Below are positions 33,481 to 45,971 of a stretch of 61,399 nt of DNA, piece after piece. Where the stretch lies: the NCBI GenBank assembly GCA_000934385.1, contig KN880578.1:1-61399 (forward strand). Direction: 5' to 3'. A program made the position numbers and the translations under genes. The stretch comes from Cylindrobasidium torrendii FP15055 ss-10 (lineage: Eukaryota; Basidiomycota; Agaricomycetes; Agaricales; Physalacriaceae). A model generated the notes under the pieces. It was not told the DNA's origin, did no database searches, and saw nothing but the letters and a program-made list of their open reading frames with translations. How positions within the stretch are numbered: position 1 is the stretch's first letter; the number at the start of each line of letters is the position of its first letter.

Positions 33481-35392
33481 CTAATCAACACGCAGCATGC
33501 GAGCAAACCTGGGAGGCAGACATATGCGCTCTTCGTCGGGCGTTAACAATATGGAAGTTTGTCTCGAGCCTGGAGTTTGGATGAGAGCTGAATATGAATG
33601 GCCATCGTCCTTCGAATGCGGGTGCACTGGATGACCTTCGCGTACTGATGCCACGCCAGTACCGTTCGTCTCGTCCTCGTCCGCTAATTTTCGCTTTTTC
33701 CCGCGCACTGCAGCGGTAGAAGGTCTCTTCCCCTCTTTAGCACCATTATCTGTAGCACTCGTCCCTGCACTGTCGGGCCCATCCGCTGCTCCCTTTGACG
33801 CCGTCGATGTAGACAGACTCGTTCGATGGTTGAACTGCGCGTACACGAGCCGACCAACTATTTCCTTGATGGGTGCAGCCTGAGCTGGAGTTGGAACCAG
33901 GTGCCTGACACGTTCGGATGACGACGAGGTAGGCGGGGCCTCATCAGCCTTGGCCTTGGTCTTGTACGCCGTGCGCCCCGAACGACGCAAATGCGGCGTC
34001 TCCTCTGAATCGACACCGCTCGTGAATTTGACCTTGGGTTTCTTGACCCTAACTGACTTCTGCGCGTCTGACTTCAGCTCTCTGGCTGATGCAAGGACCC
34101 TTCGCTTTTCATTCCACTTCTCCAGACAATGCGACGCCGCAGTTTGTCTTTCATCTGGTGTGCGGTAGTACGATTTGGTTGGTGCCGTATCCCGAATTGG
34201 AAGAGACTGTTCAGATGCAGGATGTCGAGATGGCCTCGAGGGTACGGACAACGAGGGCACAGACTTGCGAGAGTGGGAGATAGCGCATGGGGATGCCAAA
34301 GTACTGACTTCTGGGCGACGACTCGGACGTCCAGACGTCGTGGGAACGACATTCTTTGTTTCTTTCCTGATCTATCGTAACTTGGTCAGGCTCACGCAGA
34401 AAAACGTAAGAGAGAATATCACTTGCCCGTGCATTAGAGCCACTGACACGGGATATCTCCTGTGGGAGTGGCGCGTGCGTTGGCTTCACATGCAAGACTG
34501 CTGCAGTGGGCGGTACGCCTTTGCCACGCCCGTCTGAGCTTGTGTTCGTGCTCGTCTCTACTTTGGCGAGCCAGGACAAGCGCCGTCGGACAGCCGCCAA
34601 CTGAATATCATAGCGTCCGAGTGCCTCAGATGGCAGGGGTCCCAATCTTTCGACGACGCCTATTATCTCTTCGAGTAGTGCACTTTCAGTCACGCCTTTG
34701 AAGCGTGTGAAGGTTGAATCTCGCTGGCTCGCCGCAGGGCCGTGAATGTTAGGGCCATTGAGCAGCCATAGGGTCGAGTTAGACATGCTCCTGAGCCTAT
34801 AGAGGACGTTGGTCCCGCGGATTCTTCTCATGCGCGTGAACATTTCGTGGATGTAGCGCAGAATGAGTATATGATGCGCTGGTACTCCAGGCCAGGTTGT
34901 TGGAAATGGCGATACTTGTACGAGCTCAAGGTATACAGTGGTCAGAACTAGCTATGGATGAGCAGAGAGAATCGACGAGTGCGATTGAACATACGTCTGT
35001 AGACCTGCGTGCTGCAAGTTTCTATAACAACCGTGTAATCCTTGCCCTCTGCGTCTGGTACGACCGTAAGATGTCCAGCAACGTACATTACAGCCTAGAA
35101 AATGCTTGAGCATGATACTATTTGAAATGAATGAGGACGAACGTCAAGAATCGCTTCCTCGATATCTCTGTAGCGCGCATCCGGGATCGCATAGTCGAAA
35201 TCACTGTGTTCAGTTAACATTCTCATTGAAGCTTGGACACAACAAATGAAAACCAAAAACCACATACTCATAATGGCGGCGTTGGGACCATAGAATCCCA
35301 TTTGCGAAATGGGTCCCAGCGCTATTGTTTGCGCGTGCAAGAACAGACACGACAGCGTGTTGCGCAGGCAGAGGTCCGGGATGAGGTATCAT
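33481..35392 (-). CDS. Large protein of unknown function, probably nuclear
   Basis: The gene is longer than the first open frame suggests. Reading upstream gives MIPHPGPLPAQHAVVSVLAR, then after a 64-nt intron HYD-DFDYAIPDARYRDIEE, AVMYVAGHLTVVPDAEGKDY, then a further intron and LVLTTVYLELVQVSPFPTTW joining the frame MFTRMRRIRGTNVLYRLRS. A fourth intron (donor GTGAGC, about 85 nt) leads into a low-complexity basic region (KKPKVKFTSGVDSEE, RGKKRKLADEDE), a likely nuclear signal. N-terminal 250 residues look folded and helical. A motif R-x-VYAQFNH matches VYAQYSH in the zinc-finger gene 7 kb away. No known domain recognised; total about 600 residues. Confidence 0.6.
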
Positions 35393-35935
35393 GGGAGGCG
35401 AGTGGCAAAGTCGCAGCGAAGAGAAACCCGTTCATCGATCGCGAACATCTGTTGACTTTAAGTATCAATGTTAGGGCCCTTGGCGAACGATATTCAAAGA
35501 GCGCTTTGTTCCAAATAAGGCAAGTGAGCCGGCCATCAGATTCGAACGTGACTGCTCCGTGTTTACTTCCTCGTCGTTCCGTCATGCTCAGCCTCATAGC
35601 ATCCGCACGAAAGAGCAATTCTCATTGAATACGACTACAAAACAGGCTGAACCCAAAGTCAGCCTCATCGACTATGTAGTCCTCTATCAAACCCTTACAT
35701 TCGATAACACAGGAACACGGCGCTTCCTTCCGGCACCGGAGAGAAGAGATGAATGTGGATAGTCGCAGGATAGTCGTAAGCATCAATGTCGTCTATGTAA
35801 GTAAAAGTATATAGAACACAAACGTAGATCAAGCAGCTAAAGAGATCGTCGAGATAAAATGAGTGGGTCCACGAAGACAAGACGCCATCAGCGAAGGTTC
35901 ATGGAAATGCACAACAGTGGTAACGCGCCAGAGCA
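35393..35935. other. Intergenic, no gene seen
   Basis: About 540 nt between the start of the large unknown gene and the stop of the MATE gene; contains the promoter of the former. No supported exon. Confidence 0.35.
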
Positions 35936-37832
35936 TCACTCCCCGCGCTCCACCGCATCCTCTGCCTCCCGCTTTCTCTTCTCCTCCTCGAGCCTCTCCA
36001 GCACCTTCTGCACCTCCAACTCCCAGTTAGTGCGAACGCAAATCCACGATCCCGCTACCGCACAATAAACCAAGCTGACAGTGAGACCCAGCCAAAGCCC
36101 ATGCAGGCCCATGCCCGCCTTGAAGGTCAGGAGCAAACCAAGCGGAATACCAATAGCATAATACGCAGTGAGATTCAGCACCGCACCGGTAATCTGCATG
36201 CCACGGGCGCGAAGGATACCACTGGTTACACCTGCGCCGCCGTCAAACACTTGGAAGATGGCGACGAGAGGCAGGATCTTGGCAGCAGTGTCCACAACCT
36301 CTTGCGAGTCGGTGAACAGCCAGCCCCAGACATTTCTCAGCCCAAAGAGGATTGAGCTGAAAACAAAGTCAGCGTAAAAATGAAGACCCTCAAGGATAGC
36401 GTACCAGGATACCGCAGAAATGAGGAGCGACATCAGCAGAGATGTGTTGCTTGCCACACCCGCACGCTTCGCATTGCCCTCCCCAAGCAAGTTGCCAATG
36501 CGCACAGAGCTAGCGATAGAGAGTGCAAATGGCGCCTGGTAGGTGGTAGAGCATGACACAAGCAGTACGCTTTGCGTGGCTAGTGCAACGGGTCCTAATC
36601 TATCCACTAATGTTCGGGTTAACGATCACAACAACGATGAAGAATCACTTGCAGAGATGCGCTGAGACCGACGAGCTCCCAGGCCCACCATTCGCTGGCC
36701 ACCTGGCCGACGCCACCAAGGCCAAGCTTGACGAGGATAGGAAGACTGGTGACCATCCGGTGCGAAAGAGGATGCCATGCAGTGGGCGCGGTGTAGAAAA
36801 GACCATAGCAAATGGACAGGATGGAGACAAGGTTGAAGGAGATGGCGGTTGCTATCGGTGCACCTATGAAGCCCAGTCGAATAGCGTCGGGCCCCCAGAC
36901 GAGAAGGTAGTTGAGCACGACATTGATAGGTGCCACTATAAAGTTAATGCGAGTCGGAGCAGCGAACAAGCCTTGGGATTGGAAGTAGCGCCTGCGAAAA
37001 TTGAGAAAGGGGAGGAATAGATTGATGTTGTAAAGCGCACCTGCTAATGGAGTTGAATGCATAGGCTGGAAGGCCGAGTGTGAGCCAGCGGAGGTAAACA
37101 GCAGCCAGATGAGCGACTTCAGGGTCTTGCTTGACCGCCAAAAGGATAGCTTCGGCGTTGAGCCAGACAGACATAATCGGCTGGAAGTAATGTCAATGGG
37201 CGGAGCTTGGTGCTGGGCAAGTCACGTACAATGCATAGTACCGCCATGACCACAACTGACCGGGGCTCGTGAGCACTAATATGTTACCTAAACGGAGAGC
37301 ACGCACCCATTCTCTGGCACCACAGACCCACGAGCCGTGGTTGAGAGGAAGTCCAAGCCGAAGGGAGCATCGTATCCAATGCGCTGGAAAAGCCTTGTAT
37401 AATCGACAGTCCACTGACATTGGCCGTCATCGATCCTAGCGTGATAGCCGCGAGCGCTGTCGTCGACAAATGGCCAACCGAGAGCACCGAGGTCACCACG
37501 AAGCTGTACTCGAGTAAATGGGTGCCAAACACGGGCAGTCCGTATCGCGTCAGAATACGGAATTCTTCCCAATACATGGCCCGCTCTTTGGTGTACTCGT
37601 CGTCTGCGGGCAGGTGCTCGTCAATGCGCGGGATGGCAGGGTTGATGAGTGGAGTGTTGTCGCTTGCGGTCGGGATAGTCGCCATCGTCGGCTTCGAAGG
37701 CCGACGGTGAAGCAGAGGGGTCTGCTCATTGTCCTCGGCGGCACCCAGACCGCGATGAGCAGCGTACTGGGACAAGAGCGCATAGTCGGACGGCACGGAG
37801 CCCGTCGTAAGGTGAACCGCGGGCGAGGTCAT
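35936..37832 (-). CDS. MATE-family multidrug/cation antiporter
   Basis: A multidrug and toxic-compound extrusion protein of the fungal Erc1-like type. After a polar N-terminus of about 100 residues come RILTRYGLPVFGTHLLEYSF (helix 1), VLSVGHLSTTALAAITLGSM (helix 2), GFSSALDTMLPSAW with a later QG-x-x-TALDTL-like element, INFIVAPINVVLNYLLVWGP, FSLAILVKLGLGGVGQ, SASLGPVALATQSVLLVSCS and RIGNLLGEGNAKRAGVASN. These reproduce the two-bundle MATE architecture with about 12 helices. It uses proton or sodium gradients to export organic cations or metabolites, probably across vacuole or plasma membrane. Several introns of about 50 nt. Ends in a charged tail. Confidence 0.9.
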
Positions 37833-38782
37833 CGTTCGGACGCAGAGGTGGTGGTCAGAGGATAAGAAGCGACAGAGATAACGGCCCTGCGGGGATTACA
37901 TGTTTCTGAATCTATTTAGAATTTCCGCCATTTTCATTTTGGCAATCAAAGTCACACCGGATCATTTACTGTGAAAATTTGCGGAAAGTGCAAGGAAAGT
38001 GTTTGCATTACAGTGAACGTACACGGGTAGCTAGTAGTATTCAAGCAGAATTACACTGGGAAAAGGTGAGTTTCCGTGCACGAAACGATGATACGGAGGG
38101 ATAGGTTCAGATGGTAAAGCGAGTAGGTAATCCTCATATCCTTATAGGATCGGAATTTTCAGTGTGATATTTTTTTGGATCATCAGGGAGGATGGGGAGG
38201 AGGAAAGAATGGAGAAGAATGTACCTAGAAGGAGGCGTCAGTAAAGGCATTCACAATGGAACGTATAGTGAGGATCAGCGATTCATGGTCTCGACAAAAT
38301 GATTAAGACAGGGATAACTGAATAATATAATTTCATCCGGTAGATGGGGCAAAGAGCAAGAACTGACCTTGAACACTGTTGGGCGTCGCGTCGAGGAGCA
38401 AAGCAAAAAAAAAGTGATCGCTTGTTTGGCCCTTATTTGGCTTCGCTTTATACTCTGCGGCAATCACCGGCCCTCAACTTACCTAATAAACGCGCTCAAT
38501 TTCTGCCCTGATTTTGCCCCGCTTTTCATTTGACTTGGCTAATGGCCTTCAAACATTCGGAATTCCTATCATGAATGTTGATCAAAATGCAGCAAATGCT
38601 CAGAGATGCTTCCTACCTCCCGCTCGGGACACAATCTTCGATGACCTCAGATCACCTGTCTCCGCGCGGTTGCCGTGTACTTCTTTGCTTTACACCACCA
38701 CCTGGACCTTCCATTGAACATTCGTTAACCCCGTGAACGACACCCAACATCACCTGGACTCGGAAGCACCGGCAGCCTGACC
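37833..38782. other. Intergenic region between MATE and alpha-galactosidase genes
   Basis: About 950 nt, divergent arrangement. AT-rich in parts; no exon, tRNA or repeat supported. Holds both promoters. Confidence 0.4.
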
Positions 38783-41100
38783 ATGTCCGACCAGCTACAA
38801 AAGCTGTATCCGCAAACCAGAAGAGAACGCATCTGCATCATGGTCGCGGTAGCCTCCCTCGTTGTGCCAGCGCTCTATGCCGGCATGTTTCTGTCGGGCC
38901 TCGATGTCGCCAAAGGCAGTGGACACGGACACGAAGACACAGAGAGCCATGGAATGGACATGGATGAACCCCCGACGGCATCAACATCGGCCGTATTGGA
39001 GGGAGACGAGATGTGGCAAGGGGTTGGCAAATTGCCTTGTGCGTAGTCTTCACGTCTGATTCACATGCGCTGACAGCACCATAGTTATGGGTTATAACAG
39101 TACGTACTCGGTCTATGCAAAGGAATGTCCTAATAAGTATCGTAGCCTGGAATGCATACTATGTGTGTAGTGCAACTTGGCTTCGGGGCTGTCCTGACCT
39201 CCACCAGTGCAACATCAATGAGGACCTACTACACGAGACTGCAGAGCTCATGGTGTCCCTTGGATTGAAGGTGCGCACACATCTCCTTCATAGTCATAGT
39301 CTTACCCAAACTCGCAGGACGTAGGCTACAACTACGTGAACATCGACGATTGCTACTCCGAGAAGCAGCGCAATGAAACTGGGGATATCATCGCTCGTAC
39401 GCCTGCAACTCCTTGACGACAACTACTTGCTCATCCCACTCATAGACAAGGAACGTTTCCCATCTGGCATGCGCACCCTGACAGACAAAATCCATGCACT
39501 TGGCTTGTTCGTTCTTTCCCACAGACAAAAGTCTTTGGCTTATGCAGCACGCAGGAAGGCAGGCATTTACGGCGACTCGGGGTGGTTCACCTGCCAGTCA
39601 TATCCTGGCTCATTTCAGAACGAAGAACGGTACGCTTTGCGCTCCCATCTTTGACTCGGTCTTAGTCCACTTTACAGAGATGCGCACCTTTTCCATGTCG
39701 AGTGGGGCTTTGATCTTTTGAAGTAGGACAATGCCTTGACATCACTGTTCTAGCCATCTCACCTCATTCACACCAGATACGACAATTGCGCAGGTTAGTA
39801 TTAAACTGCCCGAGCATTCCGCTTGGTTGAACAAAAACTAGTACCATTCGACAACCTCGTAAAGGAGGGCCAGATTGGAAGTATGTATTCTCCTCGCCCA
39901 TTTGTTAGGCGGTAGCTTACGCCAACTTGTAGAGTTCGCGCGCATGTCAAACGCGATTAAGGACCTTGCCAAGAAGACGGGGGCACCTCCCATGCTATTC
40001 TCATTATGCCAGTGGGGTCGTGTGCGTAACATCCATGTTCTTTTTGATACGCCGACTAAACTTTCGACAGCTTCAGCCCTGGTTGTGGGCACGCAAGCTC
40101 GGCCAAACCTGGCGGGTATGTCGTCTTTCTTCTGCACAACACAATATTGACTCAATCAGACAACGGACGACATTGGCTCGAACTGGCCTTCATTGGCGGG
40201 TATTATCAACCAGTATGTCGCATTCTACATCTTCCCGTTGATCAGCCGATTGACGAAGTTGTTCAGAAATTCGTTCCATGCATGGGCGTCTGATTTCTAC
40301 GGTCACAACGACTTGGACATTCTTGAGGTGTACGTCTGACGCCCTTCTATGCCCTCGCCATGACTTACACGGTACCCTAGTGGCAATGGTCAACTGACAT
40401 ACGACGAGTCGAAGACGCATTTCACCGTCTGGGCGTTCATGAAGTCCCCTCTGCTCATTGTGCGTTTGCTGCTCGTTCTTGTTCTCAGATACTGACTACG
40501 TTTTGTAGAGTACACATGTAAGATCTCGTCGCAGGTTGTCGCGTTCGATACTGACCTATTGTACGCAGCTTGCCACGATAACGGACCAGTCACTTGAAAT
40601 CTTGAAGAATACCGAGGTCATTGCTATCAATCAGGACCCCGTCGTAGGCACAGGCGTTGTTCCCTTCCGCTGGGGTATTAATGTTCGTGCTGTCACCTTT
40701 CTCTTCATGGTTTGCTGACGGCCATGTCCAGCCCGACTACTCCTTCAACGCAACGCACCCCGCGCAATACTGGAGCGGCCAGTCCGAGAACGGCACTATC
40801 ATCATGCTTGTCAATACCCTAAATGAGCCCGCGGACATGTTCTTCAACCTCACCGAGTCACCATGGATTCGATGGGGCAGGCAATACAATGTTCGAGACT
40901 TGTGGACGCACACTGATAATGGGACGATTGTGCGTAACTTCACCGCTAGCGCTGTGCCGGCGCATGGGGTGGTAGCGTTGCTGCTGTCGGACGCGGGTGA
41001 TGAGCCGCAGGACGAGGGCTTATCGCCATGTGCGTTCTACGAGTGGTGGGGAAGCCCATGGTGCATAGACCAGAATGGGACCAAGATCCAGCCGCCTTGA
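38783..41100 (+). CDS. GH27 alpha-galactosidase, type II membrane-anchored
   Basis: Glycoside hydrolase family 27: hydrolyses terminal alpha-galactose from oligosaccharides or glycans. A short cytosolic tail and one hydrophobic anchor (ICIMVAVASLVVPALYAGMF) suggest a type II membrane protein. The barrel follows: MGYNTWNAYYCNINE, VGYNYVNIDDCYSE, FGIYGDSGWFTCQSYPGSFQ, LLKYDNC (catalytic nucleophile Asp), then WRTTDDI, FHAWASDFYGHNDLDILEVG (acid/base Asp), HFTVWAFMKSPLL, ILKNTEVIAINQDP, and a C-terminal beta domain with Asn-linked sites. Many small introns, including one right after NAYY. Extracellular or Golgi-lumen face inferred. Confidence 0.9.
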
Positions 41101-41372
41101 AGCGGTTGGTGAACCTGGCGCGAGGACCTTTAGCAATACTAATTATTAGTGTAAGATAAGTACGTTGACTTACACCTTCCTTAAACAAATGCAACTAACG
41201 CTCGCCGAGCGGATATCCTTTCCCTTGAATTGTGACAATATTGCATGTGGGGGTGTCAAGCATTTCAACGTTCAACCAAAATGATAATAAACTGAACTAA
41301 CTACCCATGACCTCTTCTGTAAACAAGAACTTTGGTTCTACTTAGGCCAACAGAAGACGAATGTAAGAACGA

Positions 41373-42172
41373 CTACAGGCCGTAAATGTCAGCGAAGGGA
41401 TCGTAGGACGAGTTCGTCACACGCTCATACTCCATCTGGTTCACCACAATCTCCGTAGCATTCTCTCCATACACGTCTGCGATGAAAGCCAGCGTGCCAT
41501 CGATTCCAGCGCTAACACCCGAGGTTGAGTAAATGTTCCCATCGACGACCCAGCGCGCATGAGTGATCCAGTTAACCTTCGGCCCCCAGCTTGCCACCCA
41601 TGCGAACGAGGCCTTGTTGGTCGTTGCGTTGCGCCCATCGAGAACACCTGCGCGCGCAGCGATGGATGCACCAGTGCAGACAGTGATCAGATACTGCAAG
41701 TGCGGGTAGGTGTTGGCGACAAATCCGACGGTCTGTTCGAACTCGGCCGTGGTCGACCATGTACCAACGCCACCGGGAATGAGGAGAACGTCAAGGTCCT
41801 CTGGCGGGTTGTCGAATGTGTGTGTTGGAATGATGGTTTGCGAAAAGTTCGAGTTCATGGGATTCTGGCCTTCGGGGACTGGCATGACGGCGGGAACGGC
41901 CCTGGTGCTGACCGGGTCAAGCGTGTTGGCGATGACGGCGAGGTTCATGGGGAACTGCAGGGCGAGGAAGTTCAGGGCGTCGTACGAGCCAAAGACGTCG
42001 AGAGCTTGAAAAGCGGGGAAGACGACAATGCCAAAGTTCACGGGGAGAGTATCTATACGGACTTGTCAGGGAAAGTGTAAAATCTTCAAAAACCTTTGAG
42101 CTTACCGTTCTGTGCATGGGCAAGCCCAGCAAGAGAGACAAGTACCGCGGAAAGGCTAAGCACACACTTCAT
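41373..42172 (-). CDS. Secreted DJ-1/PfpI-fold protein
   Basis: Two exons (42106-42172 and 41373-42052) total 248 codons. A signal peptide (MKCVLSLSAVLVSLAGLAHA) precedes a class I glutamine-amidotransferase-like domain: NFGIVVFPAFQALDVFG, VLLIPGGVGTW, and the nucleophile elbow LITVCTGASIAARAGVLDG with the conserved Cys. Later AFIADVYGENATEIVVNQME is usual for the isonitrile-hydratase or ThiJ/PfpI group. The 42172 start is required because the signal peptide and the first intron precede the longest frame. N-glycosylation motifs fit secretion. Reaction unknown; could be an extracellular hydratase or an inactive fold. Confidence 0.88.
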
Positions 42173-42214
42173 GGTTGGAGTGATTGGTGAAGACGGAGAG
42201 TGGTTCTCGCCAGC

Positions 42215-42221
42215 CTATATA
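42215..42221 (-). promoter_or_regulatory. TATA box of DJ-1-fold gene
   Basis: TATATAG, 43 nt upstream of the ATG at 42172. Confidence 0.45.
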
Positions 42222-43110
42222 CTACTTAAAAATTCACGTCGTAAGACATGTTCCTGCTGCATAACTAACGCATTTTCTTTCTAACCAGCTTGCATAAGCG
42301 TAAGCAGCTCGACTGAGAAATCGCTGAACAATCGCAGAACAATGGCTCAAGGTTCATAGTGAGCCACAGGCTCGATTGCGTAAACGTAATATACAATTGA
42401 GTTGCCAGATCTGGTAAGTACTCCGGATGGAAATGGAAGTCTTCGAACGATGTCACGAACTTTACTCGATTCCGCACACGACGCTCGGTGTGACTTTGGT
42501 GTGACTTACCATAAGGGTGCGAGTGAAATTTTCTATGATTGGCTTGAGCAGGTAGTTGAACACTCTACCCGTGGCTTACAAAAAGCCCCGTCGAAGAAAC
42601 GCTCTTGCCGACATTCCCCAGTGCACGAAGCACAGGAGACTTCCTCCATGAACGACGCCTTTAGTCAGCCACTAGCCGCGTTGCCCACGTAGATCGGCAG
42701 CTCGATTTGAGCGTTGAACCCAGTACTGAGTAAACTCCGGAGCAATCCCCAAATTGAGTCGACATCGAGAGTCAACGCGATTGGATTGCTCTGAGTCCCG
42801 GATTCCACGGCTTGCCAGCGATTCTCGGCACACCAGAATCTCTAGTCAGTGCAACATGAACCCTCCGCCTCAAGGGGGACTCGTTCACTAAACCCGTCGT
42901 GCGGCTCTGCATTTCATTCGAGTGTCGTAATTGTAGAGTTGTATCATCTTTGACTTACACGCAAATGATGGCAAAGCAACAAAGAAGTCCATAACTCGTA
43001 ATTATCGGATAGTTTAGGTACATAAATGTTCAGAGTGGATCGTACACAATATTCAAAAGTTCGAGATAGTTGTCCATAATCCCAGCTAAATGTTAAAGTT
43101 CGCACTACAG
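42222..43110. other. Intergenic, no gene seen
   Basis: About 890 nt left of the first eight-cysteine gene; short direct and inverted repeats but no supported exon. Confidence 0.35.
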
Positions 43111-43842
43111 TTAGGCGTTAGAGTAGAAGAGCCAGTCGTTGAAGTTGGTGTATGGGATGCTGTCGCCAGTGGCGGTCCAGTTAGTGATGCGCTCCCAGTA
43201 GTTCGTCGTCAGGTAGTCCGCAGACCTGTGCACACGAAGATCAGCTTTATTAAACATCGAACAAGGGTGAAAAACGCACGAGGGGTATCCGCTGGATCCA
43301 ATAGCTGAAATTGAGCCATAGACAAAGTCGATGAAGTTCTGCCTGGTAATAGGGCATCCTCCCTCCTGCCAGGCGCAATCCCCGACGATAGGTGCATAGA
43401 CGTTAGTGTAGTCTAAGGTGGGCGCCTGGAGTGGCTCGTAAGACGAGTCGTTGCACTGAAGCCACTCGTTCAGCTGCAAGGTCTGGATGAAGCCGTTAGC
43501 CTCTGTTCTTGTGAGGGAAGTGGGAAACATACACCCCAGCAGGTCGCAGCAGCGACGCAGCTCCGGACGCCCCAGGGGTTGTGCGCACCAACCTCAGCAG
43601 CGAAAGTGTCGGTGCAGCTGTCGATCTAGTATTGAGATTAGAAGATGTGTGGGAATGTCGGTATTGGCGTGGGAACTGACGAGGGCGGGGCATCCATCAT
43701 AAGTGTTATAGTGCCACTGGCCCCAGAATTTCCAGGGGAGGAGGCCGCAAGTTGCGGGGTCGATTGTACCGCGGGCCTGTGGGATGGAGGCGGACAGGGC
43801 GGTAGAGGCAAGGACGGCAAGGGAAGCGAAAGAGACAAGCAT
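43111..43842 (-). CDS. Eight-cysteine secreted protein, copy 1
   Basis: First of four related secreted proteins. About 190 residues: signal peptide (MLVSFASLAVLASTALSA), then a short pro-like stretch ending at a basic residue (QARGTID), then a mature part with eight cysteines. Four exons with introns after CPAL, after TCWG, and inside the TCG codon of GYPS; positions are the same in all copies. Conserved blocks: NPWGVRSCVAAATCWG, LDYTNVYAPIVGDCAW, GGCPITRQNFIDFVYGSISA, NWTATGDSIPYTNFND and the C-terminal FNDWLFYSNA. No family that I recognise. Small, cysteine-rich and secreted, so a wall, defence or effector-type role is possible but not shown. Confidence 0.85.
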
Positions 43843-43896
43843 TGTGCGAGTTGTTCAACGAAGGGAAGAAGTCGAGTTTTATTAGACTGTCCTGCC

Positions 43897-43903
43897 TTTT
43901 ATA
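43897..43903 (-). promoter_or_regulatory. TATA box of eight-Cys copy 1
   Basis: TATAAAA on the minus strand, 55 nt before the ATG at 43842; copies 3 and 4 have a TATAAAAA in the same relative place. Confidence 0.55.
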
Positions 43904-44774
43904 CTGAGGGAGCAATACATATCCAGGCACCTGTATCTGCGACTTAGCTGCATGAAGGCACATGAGTCCGGAGCCCACAGGCCGAAATATACTCGTGCTT
44001 GTGTCGAACCTGCGTCACCACAGGTCCAGAGTCCAGGCAGTCTCTCCTGGAGGCTGGGTGTCTCGCCAAAAGTAGACAAATAAACATTCGGCAAGCATGC
44101 CGTATTCAGCCAGCGAAAATAGCTTGCAGTTTCATAGCTTCATGGCTTCACTCAACCGCAATTCTCGAGCGACCGCACCATACTCTGGGGCTTGTCTCAG
44201 CACCGTTGTTCTCGCTATGAGAGTCGGCACATAGCCATGCCTTTAGGGGATGCCGTACGCACCAATGGTAGTGCCCATATGACCCTTGCTCTGCAGCACA
44301 CTAGAACTCTGCGAAGGCTTTCCTCGACTCGGAAAAAATCTGGAGCAGCGGCGCGCGCAGTACTCTGGTTGAACTTGAAACGATCAGGCGAACAGGTTCC
44401 TTCATTATTTCAGAGTTGAAGACGTTGAAGAGCATGTGACAGTGGTTTATATTTGTTCAAGTTGTGTGGTGGTGGTAAAAGCAAAGCCTGGCGATCGCCG
44501 CTCGGACAGCCGGCGGCGCGGCGGCGGCGGAGTTCTCACGCTCGAGCTCACCGTCATCAGCGCACCAAAGTTTGTTATGCATTGCCAAATCATATTACTG
44601 GATATTGGATTGGGCCGTTTATGAGAATTTTCATAAAGCACCGAACCAACACTGACTTGGGTAACCGTAATACGAGTAGTCCAACAAGTCCAACACTGAC
44701 AACCTACGCGAAAGGCAAACGGTACGATTAGTCGCTAAGGCATTCTCCTCTCCTGATCTTGATAATGCCCTTGC
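43904..44774. other. Spacer between eight-Cys copies 1 and 2
   Basis: No exon seen. A strongly GC-rich block at about 44505-44535 is low-complexity. Confidence 0.35.
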
Positions 44775-45544
44775 CTAAGCGTTCGAGTAGAAGAGCCAGT
44801 CATTGAAGTTGGTGTACGGGACGCTGTCATTCGTCGCGGTCCAAGCAGTGATGCGCGACCAGTAGTTCTGGGTCAAGAAGTCCACGCTCCTGCATCCGCC
44901 ATCATTAGTTGTATGCTCAAGACATGAGGATAGTCTAAGCTTACGAAGGGTATCCAGTGGATCCGATGGCAGAAAGCGAGCCGTAGATGAAGTCCACAAA
45001 GTTCTGGGTGGTAATAGGGCACCCGCCGTCTTGATAGGCGCAGTCGCCGACGATTGGAGCGTAGATGCTGTTGTAGTCGAGGCCAGGCGCTTGGAGGGGC
45101 TCGTACGATGTATCGTTGCATTGAAGGTACTCGTTGAGTTGTAGAGGCTGCATGTATATGTCAGCGAAATGCTCTCCGGAACTTGTCATGGGAAGAATGG
45201 GGGTAGATAGAAGAAGGTAGGAGGCTACGTACACCCCAACAAGTCGACGCTGCAACGCAGCTCTGGATAGCCCACGGATTATGCGTTCCGTCAGCGACAA
45301 AGTTATCCAAGCAGCTAGTAATCTATTTGAGAGAGTTAGGTGAGCAAGCGGACGATGGGATAGTATGGAGACGGCCACTCACAAGGTCGGGGCACCCATC
45401 ATAGGTGGTGTAGTGCCATTGACCCCAGTTCTTCCACCCAAGAAGACCACAGACCGACGGGTCGATTGTTCCGCGAGCCTCGGGGACGGAGGCGGCAAGA
45501 GTGACGGGTACAAGAGCAGCAATGGAAGCAAAAGAGACGCGCAT
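44775..45544 (-). CDS. Eight-cysteine secreted protein, copy 2
   Basis: Second copy, closest to copy 1. Signal peptide MRVSFASIAALVPVTLAASV, pro-like EARGTID, then CGLLGWKNWGQWHYTTYDGC, PWAIQSCVAASTCWG, LDYNSIYAPIVGDCAYQDGG, NFVDFIYGSLSAIGSTGYPS, YWSRITAWTATNDSVPYTNF and FNDWLFYSNA. Exon boundaries agree with copy 1. The first intron follows CPDL. All eight cysteines are kept, as are aromatic residues in WGQWHY-x-TYDGC. A possible weak TATA (TTATAAG) lies about 75 nt upstream. Confidence 0.84.
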
Positions 45545-45971
45545 CGTGAAGCGTAAATTCCAAAAATTCAACGGTGTGAGAGGCAGAGGGAAAAATGAGA
45601 TGTTTTGGCTGGTGGTTCTTATAATAAGTGACGGTCCCATATGCTCGCCATATGATCTCTTAACGGATTCGTATCAAAGGGTGGAAAGTGAGTTTCATCT
45701 CTATCATTGTAACTTGGGTGATCCATGACCTTGTTCCCAATATGTTTATCACAACGTGCTCGCGACTGTGCCTCGTCGATCAGGTATATGCGTTAACTCG
45801 TCCCGAGTGGCATCTGCGTGTCCATAAATCCTGTCTGTCCATGATTTCGGCTACTCGAATTACAAAGAATTATACCACAGCAAGCGTTACTTGTCCATAA
45901 GAGTGACAAAGATGTCCGAGCGTAAAATTAGCGTACACGTTGTCCTTTGCACTATTGTATTCCGTCGCAAA
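45545..45971. other. Spacer between eight-Cys copies 2 and 3
   Basis: About 430 nt without an exon; AT-rich and presumably promoter of copy 2. Confidence 0.35.

Noticed and set aside
44500..44540. GC-rich stretch as possible repeat or CpG-like element
   Set aside because: Only a short run of CGG-like triplets without a unit long enough to call.
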